DNA of 64,000 nucleotides from NCBI RefSeq assembly GCF_905475465.1, contig NC_062253.1, forward strand, positions 3,286,001-3,350,000. The letters are read 5' to 3'. This DNA is from Pieris napi. Taxonomy: Eukaryota > Arthropoda > Insecta > Lepidoptera > Pieridae. This document shows positions 1 through 9,319 of the stretch, piece by piece; position 1 is the stretch's first letter, and each line of letters begins with the position of its first letter. Position numbers and translations under genes: made by a program. The notes under the pieces are model-generated. The model did no database searches. It had not been told where the DNA came from and saw only the letters and a list, made by a program, of their open reading frames with translations.

Positions 1-284
1 TCAGTAATCGGCGTGTTTGGAATTTTTGGTAAATTATAGTGAATTCATGTGACTAAAGCTACGTATTGAAAAAAAAAGTATTCATAGATAACTTACCACA
101 AATTAAAATACAGAATAAAGAATTGCAAAGGTCCTATTAGAAATACTTTTATACCAATACTAGCTGACCAAACGTTTGTTTGAAGCAAACGTTTGTTTTG
201 CCATGTATATTATTTCTAGGAAACATTTTTTAGTTCATATCTGTTCATAGCTGTATCATAAAAACAAAAGATTTTATCTAAAAA

Positions 285-452
285 ATACAAATTTAGGGCT
301 GGACCATAACATTTAGGGGTTTCAAAGATAGAAAGTAGCCGATTCTCAGACTTACTGAATATGCATAAAAAATTTCATAAGAATCGGTGGACCCGTTTCG
401 GAGGAGTATGGGAACGAACATTGTGACACGAGAATTTTATATAACTATTAGA
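285..452 (-). mobile_element. Helitron-like 5' end (minus strand)
   Basis: Read on the minus strand, this begins with TC at 451-452 directly after a host A, as Helitrons do. It then carries a block with CACAATGTTCG, CCGAAACGG and ACCGATTCTTATGAA that is shared with the element at 50266. Toward lower coordinates the match fades and no 3' CTAG end is evident, so only the 5' part is assigned. Helitrons move by a rolling-circle mechanism; this copy has no coding content. Confidence 0.6.
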
Positions 453-510
453 TGAACATTAATATGACATTTCCTATTTTTATATATATATCATTGTGCG
501 GTTTTTAAAG

Positions 511-626
511 GTACACAGGGACCAAACTTTTTAAATTTCTTTTTATTTATTATTTTTATTAATACTATGTAGGTTGAGAAAATTGTAAATACTGTATATT
601 TGATAGGTATGTTTAATTGAATAAAA
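511..626 (+). mobile_element. LINE-B 3' tail
   Basis: This is the 3' untranslated end of a non-LTR retrotransposon that I call LINE-B. The markers are GGACCAAACTTTTTAAATTT, then a T-rich stretch, then GTAAATACTGTATATTTGAT and an A-rich end near GAATAAAAC. The same order is seen at 52373-52560 and, reversed, at 14150, 17955, 23499 and 30690. Only the extreme 3' end is present, which fits 5' truncation during target-primed reverse transcription. Confidence 0.6.
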
Positions 627-926
627 CAACAATTTGTATTATATATAAAATGTCATTTACTATCATTGAATACTTTTACGACATTTTAAAAATGAAAACA
701 GAAATTTTTTCGTGTTTACAACCCACATTTCTTGAGTCTGTTCCAAAACAAAACTCGAGCGATACATTTGGAGTCGTAAAACAAAATTACTATATTTAAA
801 GTTACAATTAGAGGTGGGGACCGGCGCGCACCTTACAATTATAAACTGCTTTGTGATATACGGAAAGATTCTTCTCTTAGAATGATTATTATGTAAAACA
901 CGTTATAGTTTTAACATTTAATATTA

Positions 927-1089
927 AGGCCGATTTACATTATCTTAGTGTTTAGGAGAGTGCTTTAGGATAGTACTTTAGTTGAAACATGTAAACGCTA
1001 CTTGCTTTAGTAAACGCTACGCTAAAGATCTTGCCTTTCAAGTTGTACTAAAGCACTCTCCTAAACACTAAGATAATGTAAATCGGCCT
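927..1089. mobile_element. Foldback MITE flanked by TTA
   Basis: A 163-bp palindromic element. Its two ends are inverted copies over about 42 bp, starting AGGCCGATTTACATTATC and ending in the complement. TTA lies on both sides (924-926 and 1090-1092), the target duplication typical of PIF/Harbinger elements. No coding capacity. No second copy is seen in the window. Assignment to Harbinger rests on the TTA alone and is an inference. Confidence 0.8.
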
Positions 1090-1173
1090 TTATAAATAGC
1101 TAACCTAAAGTCTAATAACGAGAAGCGCTATTACCCGTCAATCAGTGGTTTTATTTCTTATTATAAAATGTGA

Positions 1174-1403
1174 GCAGTATTGGCCTAGTGGCTTCAGCGA
1201 GCGACTGTCATCCCTGAGGTCGTAGCTTCGATCCCTGTGCACCAATGGACTTTCTTTCGGTGAAGAAAACAGCGTGAGGAAACCGTGTCTTAAACCCAAA
1301 AAGTTGGCGTGTGTCAGGCATAGGAGGCTGATTTGCCTACTAGATTGATAGATGAAACAGATACAGAAATTCGAGACCTAATAAAGTTTGTGATGCCACT
1401 GAT
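1174..1403 (+). mobile_element. SINE-A copy 1 (tRNA-derived)
   Basis: Copy of the most common SINE in the window, related to lepidopteran Metulj/HaSE elements. The head carries a box A-like TGGCCTAGTGG and a box B-like segment (here TTCGATCCC), so it derives from a tRNA and would use RNA polymerase III. The body has ACCAATGGACTTTCTTTC and GTGTGTCAGGCATAGGAGGC, and the end has GCCACTGATTT. This copy lacks about 30 bp between the GGACTTTCTTT and GGTGAAG motifs. Confidence 0.85.
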
Positions 1404-1570
1404 TTTTTTTATTTCTCATTAAAATCATTACATCATTCACTTACATGAGAAAATATACTAATACATTACGCTTATTAATTGTATATCACAAAAAGTGTAA
1501 TACTAGGCAAGCAGAAGACTTATTAGAAAAATATACAGCAATTAATTTTAACAACAACAATGAAATAATT

Positions 1571-1990
1571 GTATCACCCGTATCACCTCGACGTCCGTCG
1601 TTCCACAACTGCCCTGCGATTCTGTAACTGACTTCACGAACTCACACAGCGGTTTTCGCATCGGCGGTCGCTCTCAAATCAGTCGTGAAGCAGTCATTTT
1701 ATGATTTGGCATTCTGAAAAGGTGGGAGCTTGTACTTTATTGTTTATCAGAATGCCAAATCATAAAATGACTGCTTCACGACTGATTTGAGAGCGACCGC
1801 CGATGCGAAAACCGCTGTGTGAGTTCGTGAAGTGAGTTACAGAATCGCAGGGCTGAGCGTTCTTAAGGCAGTTTTTGTCATGTACCTCCAATGTGTGGAA
1901 CTGGAGCCCACTGAAGTATATCCGAACCAATTCGACTTAGGGTCCTTCAAGAAAAGAGCGTACCAATTCTTAAATGGCCACCAACGCCCT
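1571..1990 (+). mobile_element. LINE-A 3' fragment split by a MITE
   Basis: LINE-A is the most frequent LINE here. Its sense strand encodes a C-terminal ORF2 segment like LWN-LPTE-FPNQF..SFKKRAYQFL, followed by a 3' end ...CCTGTTCTATAAAAA. This copy starts in CACCTCGACGTCCGTCG, is cut after CACAACTG at 1611 by a foldback element, and resumes at 1853 with CTGAGCGTTCTTAAGGC. The uninterrupted sequence is seen at about 38300 (CACAACTGAGCGTTTC). It degrades after about 1990 and has no usual tail. Confidence 0.75.
1612..1852. mobile_element. CWG foldback MITE, copy 1
   Basis: A 241-bp hairpin-like element with inverted arms of more than 100 bp, beginning CCCTGCGATTCTGTAACT and ending in the reverse complement, around a short spacer containing GGTGGGAGCTTG. 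CTG flanks both sides (1609-1611 and 1853-1855). It is inserted in LINE-A, whose empty site is known from 38.3 kb, so the 3-bp duplication is well supported. Four further copies lie at 14365, 42212, 52133 and 61040. Confidence 0.92.
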
Positions 1991-2196
1991 TTGCAAAAAT
2001 AACATTTAAATGAACGCTTTTTGGCCAAAACACACCGTCCAGATTGAGCATTCTGATAAACGAGCTCGGAGATTAATTGTTTTTCTCTATTCGTTTGTTT
2101 GTTGTTTGTTTTGTTTACCTATAAGTACTTGTCATATTAAATCTTGTATTTTATTGTTCTTGTAGTAAGGTATGGTGAGCGTTGCGAAGCTTTTAT

Positions 2197-2465
2197 AAAT
2201 AAATAAAATGAAATTAGCCTTTATTCGAGTAATATAATAAGGAATTAAGTTCATATTATTATTGTATTAAATATTTGTACACGACCTCCGAGTAAAGACA
2301 TTCTCCAAACTCTTCCACTTGTCTCTCATCTTCGCTACTATTTCCCATCGCTATCTCTATTTCATCTTACTAGATTTCTTCCCACTGGGCCACTTCCAAA
2401 TAAGAGTCTTTTTGACCCATCTGTCGCAACTGCGGGCAATCTGACCGGTCCATTTCCGCTTTAAC
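2197..2465 (-). pseudogene. RTE-type LINE, ORF2 C-terminus and 3' end
   Basis: On the minus strand this reads KRKWTGQIAR..DRWVKKTLIWKW.SGKK, with later ..KWKSLENVFT, the C-terminal pattern of RTE-clade reverse transcriptases (KWxWAGHIAR ... RWTxKxxxW ... LEEAFT). It has in-frame stops. The 3' end carries CGAATAAAGGCTAATTTCAT and an AAATAAAT tail. Related copies lie at 21716 and 27690 (minus) and 42090 (plus). Confidence 0.7.
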
Positions 2466-2651
2466 TTTTTTAAGTGCGTTACGAAATACGTAATCAAATA
2501 TATATTATATGTATTTTATAAGAAATTAAATTCAAGTCTATCATATCGTCGTGAATTGTGTTTAAATAATGATGCGAGAACACGAAAATTATTATAATTC
2601 ACGTGAGCGTGGTTTAATGTGGTTGTTAAATACAATGCAATAAAACATTTT

Positions 2652-2686
2652 CCAACCAATTCAACTTAGGGTCCTTCAAGAAAACA
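2652..2686 (+). mobile_element. LINE-A internal scrap
   Basis: A 35-bp match to the LINE-A ORF2 end (AACCAATTCAACTTAGGG, then CCTTCAAGAAAAC). It has neither the upstream part nor the tail, so it is an eroded or deletion-trimmed remnant. Confidence 0.5.
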
Positions 2687-3076
2687 TAAGTTCATTAATA
2701 GACAAAACCTGAAATAATTAATGAATAAACGACAATAAATACATAATATTAAAAAAACTAAATTGTCAATGCTAAACAAAGTCAGGTCTTTCCGCTTCTT
2801 CAAATATTTCCTACAATTATGAATTATGTAACCAATTATAATGTCTATGGTGTTGATTAAAGAGTATTATTACTTTTCATAGTCTGTGCGAAAAGAGAAT
2901 CTTTATGAGATTTAGGTTCGCTATGTGAAATTACCATTTTGTTTTACAACACTACGACAAAGTTCGACAGTAATAGACACTTAACATGAAAAAAATAAAA
3001 GTATCTTTGTGAATAATAGATTAAAGATACACTAAAATACATTTATCTTTGTATATAGTTTAAGGAATTAAATATT

Positions 3077-3388
3077 ATGACACTATCTGGTCAATATATT
3101 CTTGAAACCTTGTTGCATGTCCAAAAAAATATAAACGATTTTAAAACAAATGGTGACTTTCACCAGTATAATACGCGAAATAGAACTAATTTGAGTGTAC
3201 GACCAACCAGGCTCCAAAAGATAAACCACTCCTTATATGGAAATTGTATTCGTTTTTACAAAAAACTCCCAAGCGAAATTAGAGAATTATCACTAAATAA
3301 ATTCAAAGCCCTCGTTAAACGAAAATTAATCAACAAAGCTTTTTATAAATTTGAGGACTACTTAAATGATCCTAATCCTTGGGATTGA
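3077..3388 (+). pseudogene. LINE-C ORF2 C-terminus (jockey/CR1-like)
   Basis: An open frame of 103 codons that matches the end of a LINE reverse transcriptase ORF rather than a host gene. Visible features are HQYNTRNRTNLSVRPTR near residue 30, NCIRFYKKLPSEIRELSL near residue 60 and FKALVKRKLI..KAFY.FEDYLND at the end. This is the usual C-terminal pattern of jockey and CR1 relatives. The polymerase core is missing upstream, so the copy is 5'-truncated. It ends at TGA and is followed directly by its 3' UTR. The start codon is only the first Met in the remaining frame. Confidence 0.75.
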
Positions 3389-3592
3389 ATTGCTCCAGTT
3401 CAAACTATTTGTATGACAATACTTGGCGATTAAAAAGAGTGGCGGAAAGTTTCTTGCCAGTTCTTCTTACCCGCTCTACGCCCTTGACTTGCGAACTGGT
3501 AGTAAATGTAAATTTACAATTAATTTAACTTGACGATTCAAAAGTGTACTTGGTTACCCACTTGAATAAAGATATTTTGAGTTTGAGTTTGA
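3389..3592 (+). mobile_element. LINE-C 3' UTR
   Basis: Markers are TTTGTATGACAATACTTGGC, AAAAAGAGTGGCGGAAAG, TTCTTACCCGCTCTACGCCC and a tail of GAGTTTGAGTTT. The same UTR occurs at 16833 and 33583, and more decayed on the minus strand at 55720 and 60411. Here it follows the matching ORF, which ties the UTR to LINE-C. The flanks carry TAAGGAATTAAA on the left (3061) and its complement on the right (3602). Confidence 0.8.
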
Positions 3593-3619
3593 AATATGTA
3601 GTTTAATTCCTTACTAGGT

Positions 3620-3911
3620 AGTGTAGTGTGGACTAAGTATCCGCACTTAGACGCCCATTGGGTCCGTAGTGCGAAAAGTCCTGGCTAAGCCAGCCTAGCT
3701 CCTTTCAGAAGCTCAGAACTTACCTGCGCACTTCACAGGTTTCACGGATGTGACCTTCTGCGAGAATTTTTACTCGTTGGAAAGCCGGGACTAAAATTCC
3801 AGGACTTCGTGGGTGACTGATTCCCTCTGCCTCAGCCTCTGTACAAGGGACTATCTGTCGCGTCAAGGACAAAAAGAAGAGGAGACAGTGACCCATAATT
3901 GTCCCTCGTTA
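3620..3911. other. Unassigned, relatively GC-rich block
   Basis: This stretch is clearly richer in G+C than its surroundings and has no long ORF. It contains the inverted motif GCTAAGCCAGCCTAGC. It abuts the repeat-flanked SINE downstream and may be part of it or of an older element. I do not recognise it, and no second copy is seen in the window. Confidence 0.4.
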
Positions 3912-4358
3912 TTTTGAGTTTAATTCTGTTGAGGCTTAGGAGTCGCTTAGTAGTAAAACCTTTTTGGCAAAGAATAAAAAACATATAGGTTCTCCTTTCG
4001 CAGACATTTTTTTTATGGCTCTGGCACGATTTGTGCATTAGCCAGTGTCAAGTATAGGATTTTTTATAATTCGTGCTTGTCTTTTAGAAATTCGACCGTG
4101 TTCCTCCATGTACGGTTTAGGCACTCGCCCGGTACCACACAACCCTCTCAATGGCCGAGAACAAATTTAGATTAAATTAAAACTTGCCCTCGAACCGGGA
4201 ATCGAACCCGGTACCCCTCACCTAGCTGCCACTTAATAAGACCGCTAGGCTATGAGGCCCCTTTGTGTTTATTTCTCTTGAGGCTTAGGAGTCGCTTAGT
4301 AGTAAAACCTTTTTGGCAAATATTAAAAAAAACATATAGGTTCTCCTTTCGCACAGAC
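3912..4358 (-). mobile_element. SINE-B with tRNA-like head between direct repeats
   Basis: Two direct repeats of about 95 bp (3912-4006 and 4262-4358) share AGGCTTAGGAGTCGCTTAG, TAAAACCTTTTTGGCAAA and CATATAGGTTCTCCTTTCGC. Between them on the minus strand lies a 76-nt tRNA-like head (4185-4260) with box A-like TAGCCTAGCGG and box B-like GGTTCGATTCC in a good T-arm (CCGGG/CCCGG). In minus-strand order this is tail, head, body, tail. It fits a tandem SINE dimer whose second head is lost, or a small element with terminal direct repeats. Confidence 0.6.
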
Positions 4359-4661
4359 TACATTTATGACTTCATTCGATACTTATCAGAGATACTTAGT
4401 TAAAAAGAATTTAAATCGGTGCCCATCTATAGAATGTAAATTCCTCTCCGCATCTCGCGTGTTCGTGGCTATCAATCAGTCAAATTATATTGTCTTAGAG
4501 ATCGGCCCAAATTGTCCCGAATACGACGGCGAATTAATGTAAACGACCTAATACTAGACATGCGAAGGAATATCACGCGTGATATTCTTCATATCACAGC
4601 TGAGGTGATGTTCTGATATAACACATAAAGTTCAGCCAAGGCCTCTCTTGAACAGGCTTTA

Positions 4662-5138
4662 TTTTTGAAGTTATACTTCTTTAGGCGCGTTATGAAAAAA
4701 TTGATGAGAGTGAAATTTTGCGATGCGCGCGCACCGTGACACAAAATTAACAGAATGAAGTTAGTGGCGCATGTTGGCACGCACGCCGCCTCTGTTCACT
4801 GTGTATTTATATTTATTATATTTATCCACGTGCTTTGAGTTTCTACATTTAAAACACGTGTTTTCATTTTGTTTTCATTATACAAGTGCGAATTTTATAT
4901 GTTTGATTTAAATTGAATATTTAAATCAATACTAATTAGTATTAGAAAATAATATTAATAAATATATTTAAATTTTTCAAATATAAACTGAACTTTATTG
5001 ACTATAATGACTCTTTTTCCAGTCTTTGATTATTTAATTGTAATTAATTATTTGCATGCAATCAAAAACTATTTTAATAATGCCAAAGAAGTATAACTTC
5101 TTACGCGCGTACATAAGTACACGCACCCTTTTTTTTTA
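4662..5138. mobile_element. TIR element, GAAGTTATACTTC family, copy 1
   Basis: The left end carries GAAGTTATACTTCTTTAGGC and the right end AAGAAGTATAACTTCTTAC, with T-runs at both borders. The interior is AT-rich with CGATGCGCGCGCACCGTGAC near the left end and TGAACTTTATTGACTATAAT toward the right. A shorter copy with the same order lies at 13190-13530. No ORF is recognisable, so it is probably non-autonomous. The superfamily is unknown to me. Confidence 0.65.
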
Positions 5139-5142
5139 CTTA

Positions 5143-5233
5143 TTTTTATAGAACAGGAGGTAAATGGACAGGTAACTCATCTGATGGGAAGTGATATGGA
5201 CCCATGGATACTTTCAATGCCAGAGGACTCGAG
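5143..5233 (-). mobile_element. LINE-A 3' tail, minus arm of an inverted pair
   Basis: Reverse of the LINE-A 3' end: TATAGAACAGGAGGTAAATG, then AGTGATATGGACCCATGG, then CAATGCCAGAGGACTCG. It stops where the plus-strand copy begins, making a head-to-head pair of LINE-A 3' ends. Confidence 0.75.
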
Positions 5234-5434
5234 GCAGTTTTGCTTCGCACCACCTCTATGTAGCAGCTGCCCACTGAAGTATTTCTGAACAATTTCCACT
5301 TAGGGTCCTTCAAGAAGACAGCGTTCCAATTCTTAAAAGATCGGCACTTCCGAGCCCTCTGGCATTGAGTGTCCGTGGTATCCCTTAACATCAAGTGTAC
5401 CTCCTGCCTCCTCCTGTTCTATAAAAAAAAAAAA
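5234..5434 (+). mobile_element. LINE-A 3' fragment, plus arm of an inverted pair
   Basis: Plus-strand LINE-A from the CAGCTGCCCACTGAAGTATT segment through TTAGGGTCCTTCAAGAAGAC, GAGCCCTCTGGCATTGAGTG and CTGTTCTATAAAA, with an A-tail of about 14. Both arms contain the same terminal part of the LINE, so together they form an inverted repeat of about 85 bp per arm. Confidence 0.8.
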
Positions 5435-5439
5435 AACAA

Positions 5440-6795
5440 TTCTCAAAAGGCCGCCTACGCATTTCGGCGGCGGTGATTGATATATTACGTTAAAATTACT
5501 GTTCCAAATACACTATAACATTACAGTTAAAGAAATATATGAGCAGTTATACACAATATATATTCAAGAAATTTGTCTGGGAGTACTGCTATCGTAGTCA
5601 TGGTTACTGTGTTTAATCGCACATCACTAGTGCACAGATAATGTGGCCGTTTTGTAGCAATACAGTTTGATAGAGTTTAATTGTGACAATTACTGTTTTT
5701 GTGAAATATGGATTAAAAAACATAAACTTTTTAAAATGATTTTGATTTTTTGAATACGTTCAATGTGGCCTAACAAGTTCAGTTGTTAACAAAAAGATCA
5801 TTAATTCATTACATTTGCGATGATTTAAAAACAAAATGGTTGTATATTTTGACGTTAAAAGTATGTTTTTTAAAATACTTTCTAGAAATGCTTATCCTTT
5901 GTAAAAATGTGTCACCTTCCCACAACGTTCGAAATTCAAATTGAAAATCTGGCATCAATCTAAGCATATTGGCGGGAAAATCTCTATCGCGATTTCAATT
6001 CCCTAAACCAATTTTATTATAGCCATAGTTGAGCTTTAAAGATTCTTTACTTAAATTACGTATTATGTACTTCCTCTTTTATACTTAATACTTAATATAA
6101 TAATAAAATTGGATATATTTTATTATGTCTGAACGCCAAAATAATTTGTTTCATCTTCTGTCAGCGTAATTCATTTGCACATATTAAAAAACAATATATT
6201 TTATAGATAAAGTGTGATTCACGACATGCACGGGGAAAAAATGTGTATGAACATTACTATTTTTTTATATTGACTTTCCGGCCAGGCTGGTCATTTGTAA
6301 AACTTAAAAAAAAAATAGTTTCTTGTCAAAATGCCAATGCAATAGACAATGGACTCAGAGCACCAATTTTTAATTTATTTTATAGTTTATACATGAGATG
6401 ATAGTTATCCAAATGATTTTGAATCCGCACCTACTTTAATATATACCTATCTATGTAATACAATATATTCTATATATCCATACATTATCCAATTATCGTA
6501 TAAATGGTTACCCGTAACAAGCTAATGTCGAGAGCTGTCAAAATTAATAAAGTAGTGATATCGAGTGTTGCCGTGTGTCAGACAATGAAGTATTATTTTT
6601 TACCCTGGCCACCCTAATGGGTGACGCGTGTCCGCCCAAGTACATATTGTTGATACCCCAAGATATTTTTGAATTTAGAAAACCTTATAATTCGATATGC
6701 CTTGTTTTGTTAGTTTTAAGAGCTCATCTCACGATAATTATAAATAAAAGGTAGGTTTGTATTTTATTTGAAATTGTAACTATAAAAATAATAAA
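5440..6795. other. AT-rich stretch without recognised content
   Basis: I see no supported gene or repeat here. It contains short T and A runs and the motif CCGGCCAGGCTGG near 6280. It probably holds decayed elements. Confidence 0.4.
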
Positions 6796-6796
6796 C

Positions 6797-7040
6797 CAGT
6801 TGCACTACAATCTTTTTAGGTCTGGACTTCAGATTGCTGTAATATGTTTAATGATTATTTGTCAATCTAATAGGCAAGTAGGTGGTCAGCCTCCTGTGCC
6901 TGACACACGCTGTCGTCTTTTTGGGTTTAAGGCCAGCCGGTTTCCTCACGATGTTTTCCTTCACCGTTTGTGCGAATGTTAAATGCGCACATAGAAAGAA
7001 AGTCCAACTTAAGTCTAAAGCCACTAGGCTAACACTGCTC
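6797..7040 (-). mobile_element. SINE-A copy 2
   Basis: Minus-strand copy, nearly full through the body: TTTTTAGGTCTGGACTTCAG, CAATCTAATAGGCAAGTAGG, CTGACACACGC and AATGCGCACATAGAAAGAAA. The tRNA-like box B region is deleted between AAAGTCCAAC and CTAAAGCCACTAGGC, so its internal promoter is broken. Confidence 0.85.
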
Positions 7041-7389
7041 GTAGAAGTGTAACTAGTAATTAATTTTAATTAAATAATTGTTATATCATACATTTATTTA
7101 ATTAAAATAAAGTATACATTTCATGTTTCATTGTAATTTATATATTTTGTTTATAAAACTCTAAAGCAAAAATCCCAAACACCAAACGCCAATAAATGAC
7201 TTTGAGTCGCGCGAGTTTCGCTGTACCACTCCATAATTATGTTATTTAATTAAATCAATAAATAATAAAAAAATTACCGTGCGTAATTAAGCAATTTAAA
7301 TTGGAACATAGCTATAGCATAGTTTATATGTCAAATATGCTTTCGTATTGCCAATCGACACTCTTCAAATTAAAACAAAACAATGACGT

Positions 7390-7500
7390 ACGTGTCGCGC
7401 GGCGGGAAAAATGACAGGGATGACAGCCGGTAACGGCCTCCCGCCGAGCGCCCGCTGCGATTGCGTCAATTAGTCCATACCACGGGTTCATTAGTTCATT
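7390..7500. other. GC-rich islet
   Basis: A CpG-containing block (GTCGCGCGGCGGG, GACAGCCGGTAACGGCCTCC, CGCCGAGCGCCCGCTGCG) in otherwise AT-rich DNA. It is not shared with any repeat I recognise here. Such islets can be conserved regulatory DNA, but the sequence alone does not show this. Confidence 0.4.
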
Positions 7501-7599
7501 GATCGATTTGTCTCTGGTCTCAACTCTATAATATTATGCGGGAATAGAACAGTTCTGCATTTATTTATTTATAAGTAATCTCTCAGCTATACATATACA

Positions 7600-7770
7600 T
7601 AGAAAGAAAGAAAGAAAGAAAAAACTTTATTATACTCAATATACAAGATATTTAGATAAAGTAAAGTGCACTGGCCCCCACACTAGGATTCCCTGTGTTG
7701 TTGGCAGCCAGTCTCTTCCTTTTGACACGTAAACTGTATTTTAAAAATTATATTAATTATTTCTACACAT
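7600..7770 (-). mobile_element. LINE 3' end with GAAA tail
   Basis: A run of AGAA units (7600-7623) leads into AAACTTTATTATACTCAATA and TAGGATTCCCTGTGTTG. Read on the minus strand this is a LINE-like 3' UTR ending in TTTC repeats. A similar TTTC-tailed end with CATTGTAATAAAG lies at about 38040 on the plus strand. No coding part is present. Confidence 0.5.
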
Positions 7771-8363
7771 TTATATTAAAACTATTTTTGCACAATAAGA
7801 ATATTTTCAGTATCAGAATACGACAGGTTAACAAGATATCGTTTGAGAAGAAATGTTAGTGAGAGTAAGAAATGATAATTTTGTTTTTAATGACCACTTC
7901 ATTAAAGATGAAAGGGCCTCGGAAGGAGAAAAAGCGTTGGGCGAAGAAAGTGCGAGTTTTGGGCTGCTTATAGACAATAAACGAAGCGAAAACAGATAAC
8001 ATTGATAAACAAAATTTACGAAACAGATACATAAGATTTGTTTTATTGATAATTCATAATGGAAGTGAATTGTAATTATTGTTTTCTGAGTCAGAATCGA
8101 CTCATATGTTAAAGTAGAATTTAGTTATTAATTGGAAATAGATTTATCGAACCTCTTAGCTATATATATATGTATAGCACATACCATAACCGGTAATAAC
8201 AAATTTGACAAACTTAAGAAACGTTCTAATTTGTTTCGTACTACGCATTTCAATAAAATCTCTTGAATCTATGGAATTTTATAAAGTAGGTACTCGATAT
8301 TACGAATTAATTAATAACCGTTTATATAGAAGAAAATGATATTTTATGAATTTAAAATAAAAG

Positions 8364-8570
8364 TAAATCTGGGTCTTAGATTTCTGTACCTATTTCATGA
8401 TCATTTGTCAATATGGTGGCCTGCTATGCCTGACACACGCCGTCGACTTTTTGGTCTAAGACCTCCAATGTTAAATGTGCCCATAGACGGAAAGTCCATT
8501 GGCGCAGAGCCAGTGATCGAACCTACGACCTCAGGGATGAGTGTCGCACACTAAAGCCACTAGACTAACT
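8364..8570 (-). mobile_element. SINE-A copy 3, internally deleted
   Basis: Minus-strand copy lacking the segment between GGTCTAAG and AATGTTAAATGTGCCC. Box B survives as GTGATCGAACC. Some tandem-like CTAACTAACTAA follows the head end. Confidence 0.8.
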
Positions 8571-8937
8571 AACTAAATCCTACGCATTTAAGGTTGTAAG
8601 GGTATGTAGACAAATACCCATAAGATAAGCTAAAATATCTTAATTAGAAAAAAAAAACATGTGCACTATGACAAAAAGGGATCGTTACCATAGAGTAATA
8701 GCCACTTATAGAGCCGCATCGAATCCTGTCATTAGTATTATTAGATTTGTGGCGATACGAGTTATAAAAAGTGGGGTTCCATAATTATAGTCTGTGGCCC
8801 GTAATTTTGGGGTTAGTGACGCTTATAGTGATTTTTTAGCTAGTTCGCGATAAGTAATCGGGTTTTGGTTTGTTATTCAAAATGTTTTTTTTTAATATCA
8901 CAGAGAAACAGGCTCACGTATTTTAAATGATTAAGTG

Positions 8938-9085
8938 ATACTGTCCATGGACACTCTCAATGCCAGAGGTCTCGCAAGTGCCAGCCATTTAAGAATTGGT
9001 ACGCTCTTCTTGGACCCTAAGTCGAAATGGTTCGAAAATGGGCAGCTGATTCCATACAGTGGTGTACTCGACATCCGATGATGAA
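8938..9085 (-). mobile_element. LINE-A fragment
   Basis: Minus strand; the terminal tail is degraded, then GACACTCTCAATGCCAGAGG, TTTAAGAATTGGTACGCTC and CCTAAGTCGAAATGGTTCG are clear. It fades after the CGACATCCGATGATGAAGCT segment. Confidence 0.7.
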
Positions 9086-9239
9086 GCTCTTCAATAAAAG
9101 AGACTTCCCGAAGGTCATCTAATGACGTTTGATTTCATAGATTGCGGGTGCCTCTATCTGTGGTATGTCATAGTGTATATAGAACACCGTTCTGACGTTT
9201 ATTTAAAAAAGGAATGTTAAAGTCGGTAAAGCTGCAAGC

Positions 9240-9315
9240 CAGTCAAATGGTCTAAGGGCGGGCAGGCCGGTCGTTTATCGTGACAGCCGCGGGCGCGTGC
9301 GGTTACTGTCGATAC
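9240..9315. other. GC-rich islet with short hairpin
   Basis: A GC-rich block including GGGCGGGCAGGCCGGTCG. GACAGCCGC at 9282-9290 can pair with GCGG (9299-9302) and CTGTC (9306-9310) with a small bulge. No repeat family match is seen. Confidence 0.35.
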
Positions 9316-9319
9316 CACT

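Noticed and set aside
3061..3613. Inverted TAAGGAATTAAA words on both sides of the LINE-C insertion.
   Set aside because: A LINE target duplication is direct, not inverted; 12 bp of AT-rich sequence can match by chance.
4185..4260. Possible functional tRNA gene on the minus strand.
   Set aside because: Good T-arm and boxes, but the acceptor and anticodon arms do not pair properly and it is joined to a SINE body.
5143..5434. Twin-priming inversion of a single LINE-A insertion.
   Set aside because: Both arms contain the same terminal part; twin priming would place upstream sequence in the inverted arm.
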